Shown piece by piece: positions 54,624 through 61,238 of a stretch of 64,000 nt of DNA. Both the position numbers and the translations under genes were made by a program. Origin of the DNA: Prevotella sp. (GTDB lineage Bacteria > Bacteroidota > Bacteroidia > Bacteroidales > Dysgonomonadaceae); contig JAITVV010000067.1 in assembly GCA_031285625.1 (NCBI GenBank), positions 1 through 64,000 on the forward strand, read 5' to 3'. How positions within the stretch are numbered: position 1 is the stretch's first letter; each line of letters begins with the position of its first letter. A model generated the notes under the pieces. It was not told the DNA's origin. It saw only the letters and a program-made list of their open reading frames with translations, and did not search any database.

Positions 54624-55811
54624 TTATTTTACTAGTATGTTTTCCAATAATTCTACAGCTTTGGCAACACCTCCAGCCTCCTCAAAAGATTTCTGTACGG
54701 TTTTTGCGTTTTCTGTATATTTACTGTCATTAAGGACTTCGTTTACAGCATCCTGTAAATGTTGAGCCTTAAATCTGTTAAAGTTTAATCTTATGCCTGA
54801 ACCACTACTAACAACTGTGCCTGCAACATATGACTGGTCGTAAGCAATAGGTAAAACGACCAATGGTTTAGCAAATGATAATGTTTCACAGACTGTATTA
54901 TGTCCTCCATGACATACAACTGCATCCATATGAGGGATAAGTTTAAGTTGAGGAATACGTTTACAAACGATAAAATTATCTGGTATGTACTCAAATAATT
55001 CAGGATCGGAAACAATTACTACACCTATCTTTTCATTCTCAAAGGCCTCTGTCACTTTTTTAAGGAATTGTTGCTTTACACTATGGTCAAAGGTTGTACC
55101 TATAGTAACAAGTATTCTGGAGCGATCATTCATTGATTGAAATGTTTTCCAATCAAAATCATCTGGAAAGTCTCCCCTGTTAATTACCGGCCCTATAAAT
55201 TTATAATGATCCGGTAATTCAGCCTCTCCAAATAGTTTTTTAGATGTATATACAATCGTAAGCAATGAAGAACAGTCTAAACGCTTATCATCATCAACAC
55301 CTACACTCTTTTGAAATTTTATAATCTGCTCTCCTTCCCATACATGAACCATAGGTAAAGTATCATTTACCTTGATAGCCGCAGGGGCTGTAACCGATGT
55401 CACATAAGGGATTCCTTTCTGTATTGCAGCTACCGGTGCTGCAAAGATCTGATGATCGTTAATAATAATATCCGGTTTGTACGAATCTATAAGTTTCTTT
55501 ATACCATCCAGCATTCCGGCATTCATCGGGACCAGTACCTCGTCATACAAAAATTTTAAACTATCGAGACCGTAAACAGTTTTTTTACCAAGTTCCAGCA
55601 TTTCTGTCTTTATCCTCTCCTTATCTTCCTCGCTTATATCAGCTTCCAATAAGAGAAAAGTGCCTCCATCAGGTATTCTTTTCTCTAATTGGGGATCAAA
55701 ACTAATCCATGCAACTTCATGCCCTTTATTAAGCAATTCGGTTCCGAGGCCTAAGGTAGGATTAACATGCCCTGTAAGAGGTGGAACTATAAATAAAAAT
55801 CTGCTTTTCAT
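54624..55811 (-). CDS. GT1 (MGT-type) glycosyltransferase A
   Basis: A 395-residue enzyme with the same fold: FLFIVPPLTGHVNPTLGLGT at the start, ILVTIGTTFDHS, IPDNFIVCKRIPQLKLI and VVCHGGHNTVCETLSFAKPL with IAYDQSYVAG at the donor site. Its start overlaps the hydrolase stop by four bases (ATGA), and the next glycosyltransferase begins 29 bases after its stop. The pair clearly arose by duplication but has diverged (for example the DDASVPPYMKFIGAL versus EAELPDHYKFIGPV region). Expected to transfer a sugar from a UDP- or dTDP-donor to the polyketide/acyl product. Confidence 0.92.
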   Translation of the reverse strand: MKSRFLFIVPPLTGHVNPTLGLGTELLNKGHEVAWISFDPQLEKRIPDGGTFLLLEADISEEDKERIKTEMLELGKKTVYGLDSLKFLYDEVLVPMNAGMLDGIKKLIDSYKPDIIINDHQIFAAPVAAIQKGIPYVTSVTAPAAIKVNDTLPMVHVWEGEQIIKFQKSVGVDDDKRLDCSSLLTIVYTSKKLFGEAELPDHYKFIGPVINRGDFPDDFDWKTFQSMNDRSRILVTIGTTFDHSVKQQFLKKVTEAFENEKIGVVIVSDPELFEYIPDNFIVCKRIPQLKLIPHMDAVVCHGGHNTVCETLSFAKPLVVLPIAYDQSYVAGTVVSSGSGIRLNFNRFKAQHLQDAVNEVLNDSKYTENAKTVQKSFEEAGGVAKAVELLENILVK

Positions 55812-56569
55812 CTCATAAATTCTAAAAGTTTGTCACTAACCCATTGTGGTTTCTGAACAGGTAGATTGTGATCACCTTGTCCTTTCAACAGATACGAATC
55901 CGGAATAATATTTTTCAGGAAATCTCCTGCAAACGAGCAATCTGACTCAGAGCCATATAATAACAGAGTAGGCACTTTGATAGGATTGTTGGACATAATG
56001 TCAAACAAATCGTTGTCCATATCAAAATCCTCCTTTATGGAGGTATGATTGAACAAGTACTCATAAAGTTTCTTATTCTTTTCTATTTGTCTTTTACTCG
56101 GCTGCAAAGATGTTGATTCGGCATAGTTATTCAGATATTGATCAAGAAATTCATTACCGTACTTTTGAAGTATCTCCGGAGCATCTCCTTCATCCGGCTT
56201 AGGAGACTCTATTACAGTAAGTTTCTCTATTCTTTTAGGATGAAGCATTGCAGTTTTCAGAGCAATGAGCCCACCATAACTATACCCTACTAAATGTACC
56301 TTCGTCAGATCCAGTTCATTCAGCAGAGCAACCAAGTCTTCTGACATAGCCTCAAGATTATAGCCATTATCAATTCGTTCACTCATGCCATGACTTTGCA
56401 GATCATACAAAACAACATGAAAATATTTGGCCAGTTCCGGAGCTATATTAAAGTAGAATACAGACATATTGGTAAACATACCATGAATCATCACAATAGT
56501 CTGTGATGCTTCACGGTTCATTTCCAATACATGTATTTTCTTATTGTTTACCTGAATGATCGCCATCAA
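55808..56569 (-). CDS. alpha/beta hydrolase, probable thioesterase/product release
   Basis: A 253-residue alpha/beta-hydrolase. VMIHGMFTNM is the oxyanion-hole strand, LVGYSYGGLIAL the nucleophile elbow (Ser), YGSESDCSF carries the acid Asp and GQGDHNLPVQ the catalytic His. No signal peptide. It begins inside the ACP gene, overlapping its last 29 bases in another frame, and overlaps the next gene by four. In this position between the ACP and the glycosyltransferases it most likely releases the finished chain from an ACP, as type II or stand-alone thioesterases do. Confidence 0.85.
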   Translation of the reverse strand: MMAIIQVNNKKIHVLEMNREASQTIVMIHGMFTNMSVFYFNIAPELAKYFHVVLYDLQSHGMSERIDNGYNLEAMSEDLVALLNELDLTKVHLVGYSYGGLIALKTAMLHPKRIEKLTVIESPKPDEGDAPEILQKYGNEFLDQYLNNYAESTSLQPSKRQIEKNKKLYEYLFNHTSIKEDFDMDNDLFDIMSNNPIKVPTLLLYGSESDCSFAGDFLKNIIPDSYLLKGQGDHNLPVQKPQWVSDKLLEFMR

Positions 56570-56849
56570 CTATAAAGTTTACGATATCACCAATATTTAA
56601 TTTTACAATTTGGTCGAGATCCATGGCAGACAGCCATTTTGCGAAATCTATACCATCTCCATACTTTACTCTTACCTTTTCAGCAAAAGCGACCAGCTCA
56701 ATACTGTCCATTTCCAGATCTTTTGTAAAGTTGCTGTCTTGTGTTATATCAAGCTCTTCAGCTATATCTGCACCAATTATATCTGAAATAAATTGTTTTA
56801 ATACTTCAAATACCTGGTCTTTTTCGCCCTTTACCATTACTGTGTCCAT
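56541..56849 (-). CDS. discrete acyl carrier protein
   Basis: A 102-residue ACP. LEMDSIELVAFAEKV contains the phosphopantetheine-attachment serine in the D-S-I motif, with helices before (VFEVLKQFISDIIG) and after (LDQIVKLNIGDIVNFIV). Slightly longer than the 75-80-residue standard because of an insertion around GDGIDFAKWLSAMD. It differs clearly from the three tandem ACPs encoded upstream, so it probably serves another step (starter loading or transfer to the hydrolase/glycosyltransferases). It overlaps the synthase gene by 13 bases and the hydrolase gene by 29. Confidence 0.88.
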   Translation of the reverse strand: MDTVMVKGEKDQVFEVLKQFISDIIGADIAEELDITQDSNFTKDLEMDSIELVAFAEKVRVKYGDGIDFAKWLSAMDLDQIVKLNIGDIVNFIVDGDHSGKQ

Positions 56850-59800
56850 CCTATTATAAAGTTTTTATGTTTTAGTGTTTTCACTTCACAATCTTCTATG
56901 ATCAAAGTCTCTCCTTCGATTCTCTTCACTTCATATCGCTTAGGGTTTCCTTGAAGTCCAAATCCTAACATTTTACCATATGATTCTTTAGCCACCCAAA
57001 AACGAGTACTCCATTCGGCAATATCTTTGTCCTTAAGCAAATCTAGTTCGTGAGGAGTAAATGATATATCCAGAAAGTCTTTAGTACGTTCCTCTATTGT
57101 TTCAATATCAATACCTACTGGCTTGTCTGAAACTATACTTACGCTGGTAGATCCTTTATGTGCCAATGAAATTTCCATACCCTCTATTTCATCTATACCG
57201 TATACGTAAGGTTTACCATTGTCATCATATTTAATGAAATATTCGATAGGATATGTCACTTTATCTTTCTTATCCTGGACGTATGATCTTAAGCTATCTT
57301 TCAAAGCTATTCTACTGGCAAGGTAGTCTTTACGCTTATTGAGCGGGATGGTAGCATATCTTTTCTTTTCAGGCTGATTCAGATATCTTTTTCTTAAGAA
57401 TTCCAAGACAGCAGTCTTCTTATATTCACCCTCAAAGAAGAATACCCCGGGCACAATTTGTTCTGCCATCAGATTTCTTCCCGGATTCAGGGTAATTGTC
57501 CATAATCTTTGATCAAATTCGAAACGCCTGTTCTGCCATCCTTTGGCAACACTCCATAGTTTTCCGTCCCGTTTCAAAATCATTTCACATGTTGTAAAGT
57601 CTTTATCTATAGTTTTGCTCAGACAGATACATTCAAACAGCCCTTCCTGATCATGCATATCCTGATAAAATGTAATATCCTGAACCTTTACAGGGAAAGT
57701 TACATTATTTATTTTCAAAATCAAATGTAAATAAAGCCCATATGTCTGTCCCATATTATCTAATAAAGAACCTTTACCTTCCTGTTTCCGTATATAGGCT
57801 CTTATACCTTTTTCGGTTACATGCGTAACTTTTTCTATACCTTGATATTCAACTCCGTGAAACATATAATTTTCATATATATCCTCGGGAGTAGGTAAAT
57901 AGCTTATATTTTCACCCAAATCAATATAATTTTCGTAATATGGATCCGGAGTAGGCAGAGTATCTTTTAGAACAACCTCACCCGAGGCAAAATTCTTAAT
58001 ACCCAGAGAAATGAGTTCTTCAGATTTCCATACACCATTTATTTTCTGGATGAACGGGGTATGGACTTCCATCCATTGAAATACACTTATAGGGCCTATA
58101 CTTACTATTTTTTTAGATAAATCCTGCTTATGTGCAGCTTCTGCCAATAGCTCGAAAGTCATAGTCATAGGAATTACCGGATTTAAATCCTCCGGACAAT
58201 CCCAGTACGATGGTTGTTTCACTAATGAGTGTCCCATCAGTGTAGGGTATGTCTCTAATGAAACATATAGATCTTCAACAAAAGATGTCCCTGTTTTAGC
58301 CTGAGTTTTTACAACTACAGGTTCTACTTTCTCAATTACAGGCTGTATTGTATTTATCACCTGAGGCTGAGGCTGAGGTTGTGGTGCAGTTACAGGTAAT
58401 GATTTTACCACAGGTACATTTCCATTCGATTCTCCCCTTTCTTTAAATAATCTGGCCAGCTCCATTTGCATCTGGGCCATTTCTTTCATGTTTTCATTCA
58501 AGGCAGCCATTACCGGATGCGATGTATCTACTGCCAATGAACCGAAATCAACATTAGAAGTAGCTTTCGCACGTTCTTTTACATGTTGGCTTAGAATAGG
58601 GAATTCTGTCTGAACATCCATAAACATCTGCAACCTCATCCCTTTGCCGGATTTCTTTTTATTCGCCTTTTCTACATTAAGAAAAGACATGTCCACATCG
58701 CGGCCTTCGATATAAAGCAGAGCCATTACACGCCTTAATTGTTCCAATGTAGTTCTTTGACTACTAGTTTCAGATATAGCACTGTATGGCTTATTAGTAA
58801 ATATATCGTCTACAAATCCGACAAGACTTCCCCCTCCTACTTGAATAAATACACGTGCGTTCTCTTCCTCATAAAGCTTTTCAACTAACTCCCGGAATCT
58901 TACACCTTCAAGAAGATGCTTCACAGATAGGGCCTTAATATCCTGAGCTTCGGTTGGATAAGGCTCCAATGTATTGGTAGACCACATAGTTACTTCAGGG
59001 TCATTAAACTCAAGATGCTGAAATGAGTCTTCCAAAAGATCAAGCCTGTGTTTTATGAAAGGAGTATGGAATCCCGATTGATACGGTAAAACCTGAAAGA
59101 AAATCTGCTCCTGTTTAAGCCCTTCTGACAACTTCTTTACAGCATCTTCCGTACCACAAAGTAATACCTGATTTGGACAGTTATCATTAGATAAGTAAAG
59201 ATCGGGAATTGTATCCAGATACTTTTTCACTCTTTCTCTACCTATACTTACAGCGATGAAGAAAACCCCATCAATCTTGTACTGGCTTGCATCCAGACAA
59301 TTGATAAGTTTTCTGATCGACTTAGCGGATACCATACCTGATGCTTCCACCCCGAACCATTCTCCGAGGCTGTGTCCGGCATTCATATCTGATTTTAAGT
59401 TCAGCGCCTTCAGCGACATATCCATCGCCCTATTTATCCGATATAGCCTTAGTACATTATCTACCATTTCACTCTCACTCGATCTGTATTCCTCTTCAGG
59501 CAGATTAAGTTTGAAATGATTGAGCAAGCTATCTATTTCAGGATTTACAGACGGATCATATCCTGGGTATAAAAAGGCTATTTTCCCTCCGTTTTTGATA
59601 AGTGGTTTGTTAGTATACCAAATATCTTGACGACCTTTCCATACCAAATCTTTCTCTATAAATTTTATTGCTTTTTCTATCCTGTCTGGTGTCGGATTAA
59701 AGACCACCAAGCGGTAATCTCCATCCTGATTTGCAGATGATGTTTCTCCATTACGAAGGCTTTTTATCAATGCCTCTTTAGTCGGTGCTGTTAAAGCAAC

Positions 59801-61231
59801 CACTTTATCCGGGAATGGGCTTCTATCTGCAGTCAGAGATTGCTTCTCTCCATATGCCTCTAATATGACATGTGCATTAATACCGCCAAAACCAAATGCA
59901 TTCACACCCGCAATAAGAGGATATTTGTTTTCATCCCATTCCTGCAACTGTTGTACAGGTTTGAAACGTGTTTTTTCCATTCCTTTAAGGGGGCGTTCAC
60001 AATGTAGTGTCGGCGGAATTTGTCTCGTATACAAAGCTAGAACTGCTTTTATCAAACCAAGAATACCAGCCGCAGGCATTGCATGACCAACATTGGATTT
60101 TACAGAACCTAACAGAACTTCTTTATCACACTCTTCTTTTGGAAAAACCTCTGACAAAGTTTGTAATTCTGTTCTGTCTCCTACAACTGTTGCGGTTCCA
60201 TGCGCTTCCAAGTAACCAATCTTAGCTTTGTCCATCCCAGAATCTGTCCAGGCTGTCTCTATAGCAAGTTTCTGACCTTTAACAGCAGGAGCCATAACAG
60301 CTACACCCGATCCGTCACTACTTACCCCTATACCTCTGATTACGGCGTAGATACGGTCATTATCTGCAACAGCTTTATCCAGAGTTTTCAGGACAACAAA
60401 ACCTCCCCCTTCACCAATCAATAGTCCATCTGCATCTTCACTGAATGGTGTTATACTTTGCTTATGAGATAAAGCACCCAGTTGTGCAAAAATACTCCAG
60501 AACGGAGTATTGTGACCGGCATGTACACCTCCTGCAACAGCAATATCACATCTCCCGCTTTCCAATTCTTTTACACAATGTTCCAAAGCGATCAAAGAAC
60601 TGGCACAGGCAGCATCAATTACATATGAAGGTCCCTGCATGTCCAGTTTGTTGGATATAAGGGAAGCAATCAAATTTGGTATAAGTCCAGGCATAGAGTC
60701 GGCCTGATAGCGGCCCCGGGATGCCTGATATTGTTCTTTAATTTTATCTATTTCTTCGTCAGATAGATCCGGTAATGCTTTCTTTACCACTTCGGCCATC
60801 TGATGACTTACATGAACTATATCCATAGCCCGCCATACAGCAGATCCCACATACGCCCCTTTACCAATTACCAAGGCACACTTTTTCAATGATATCTTCT
60901 TGTCAAATACCGATGCATCTTCCAATGCCTGATAAACACTTTTCAGTGTTAACATGTGGGACGTATCCATTCCTTGTACCGCAAGCGGCAGAATAGAAAA
61001 CTCCATAGGATCAAATAATATATCCGGAATAAAACCTCCCCGCTTACAATAGAAACGATCTACAGCCGGCTTTCTTGTTTCATCAAAATATCGGGGATCT
61101 AACCTATCGGCCGGGGCATCCTTAATACAGTCTACCCCATTGATAAGATTATTCCAATATTCAATGTAATTACTTGCTTCAGGAGCGAAGCAAGACATTC
61201 CTACAATTGCTATATCTTTTTTATTTTCCAC
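56837..61231 (-). CDS. KS-AT-DH-phosphopantetheinyl transferase megasynthase
   Basis: 1,464 residues, GTG start at 61231 seven bases after the upstream stop. Ketosynthase about 1-460: IDAACASS (Cys209), EAHGTATVVGD (His344), SNVGHAMPAAG (His383). Acyltransferase about 545-845: GHSLGEW (Ser621), FHTPF (His722). A Pro/Gln linker follows (about 938-980, PQPQPQPQ). Dehydratase of double-hotdog type about 985-1240: GHSL (His1001) and LLDNMGQ (Asp1158, Gln1162). Sfp-type phosphopantetheinyl transferase about 1290-1464: GIDIE (Asp1375, Glu1377) and WVAKESYGK (Trp1412 to Lys1420). The order recalls enediyne PKSE and PUFA synthases, with ACP and KR moved to the upstream protein. It elongates, dehydrates and self-activates the ACPs of the system. 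Confidence 0.9.
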   Translation of the reverse strand: MENKKDIAIVGMSCFAPEASNYIEYWNNLINGVDCIKDAPADRLDPRYFDETRKPAVDRFYCKRGGFIPDILFDPMEFSILPLAVQGMDTSHMLTLKSVYQALEDASVFDKKISLKKCALVIGKGAYVGSAVWRAMDIVHVSHQMAEVVKKALPDLSDEEIDKIKEQYQASRGRYQADSMPGLIPNLIASLISNKLDMQGPSYVIDAACASSLIALEHCVKELESGRCDIAVAGGVHAGHNTPFWSIFAQLGALSHKQSITPFSEDADGLLIGEGGGFVVLKTLDKAVADNDRIYAVIRGIGVSSDGSGVAVMAPAVKGQKLAIETAWTDSGMDKAKIGYLEAHGTATVVGDRTELQTLSEVFPKEECDKEVLLGSVKSNVGHAMPAAGILGLIKAVLALYTRQIPPTLHCERPLKGMEKTRFKPVQQLQEWDENKYPLIAGVNAFGFGGINAHVILEAYGEKQSLTADRSPFPDKVVALTAPTKEALIKSLRNGETSSANQDGDYRLVVFNPTPDRIEKAIKFIEKDLVWKGRQDIWYTNKPLIKNGGKIAFLYPGYDPSVNPEIDSLLNHFKLNLPEEEYRSSESEMVDNVLRLYRINRAMDMSLKALNLKSDMNAGHSLGEWFGVEASGMVSAKSIRKLINCLDASQYKIDGVFFIAVSIGRERVKKYLDTIPDLYLSNDNCPNQVLLCGTEDAVKKLSEGLKQEQIFFQVLPYQSGFHTPFIKHRLDLLEDSFQHLEFNDPEVTMWSTNTLEPYPTEAQDIKALSVKHLLEGVRFRELVEKLYEEENARVFIQVGGGSLVGFVDDIFTNKPYSAISETSSQRTTLEQLRRVMALLYIEGRDVDMSFLNVEKANKKKSGKGMRLQMFMDVQTEFPILSQHVKERAKATSNVDFGSLAVDTSHPVMAALNENMKEMAQMQMELARLFKERGESNGNVPVVKSLPVTAPQPQPQPQVINTIQPVIEKVEPVVVKTQAKTGTSFVEDLYVSLETYPTLMGHSLVKQPSYWDCPEDLNPVIPMTMTFELLAEAAHKQDLSKKIVSIGPISVFQWMEVHTPFIQKINGVWKSEELISLGIKNFASGEVVLKDTLPTPDPYYENYIDLGENISYLPTPEDIYENYMFHGVEYQGIEKVTHVTEKGIRAYIRKQEGKGSLLDNMGQTYGLYLHLILKINNVTFPVKVQDITFYQDMHDQEGLFECICLSKTIDKDFTTCEMILKRDGKLWSVAKGWQNRRFEFDQRLWTITLNPGRNLMAEQIVPGVFFFEGEYKKTAVLEFLRKRYLNQPEKKRYATIPLNKRKDYLASRIALKDSLRSYVQDKKDKVTYPIEYFIKYDDNGKPYVYGIDEIEGMEISLAHKGSTSVSIVSDKPVGIDIETIEERTKDFLDISFTPHELDLLKDKDIAEWSTRFWVAKESYGKMLGFGLQGNPKRYEVKRIEGETLIIEDCEVKTLKHKNFIIGWTQ

Positions 61232-61238
61232 TTTCGAA

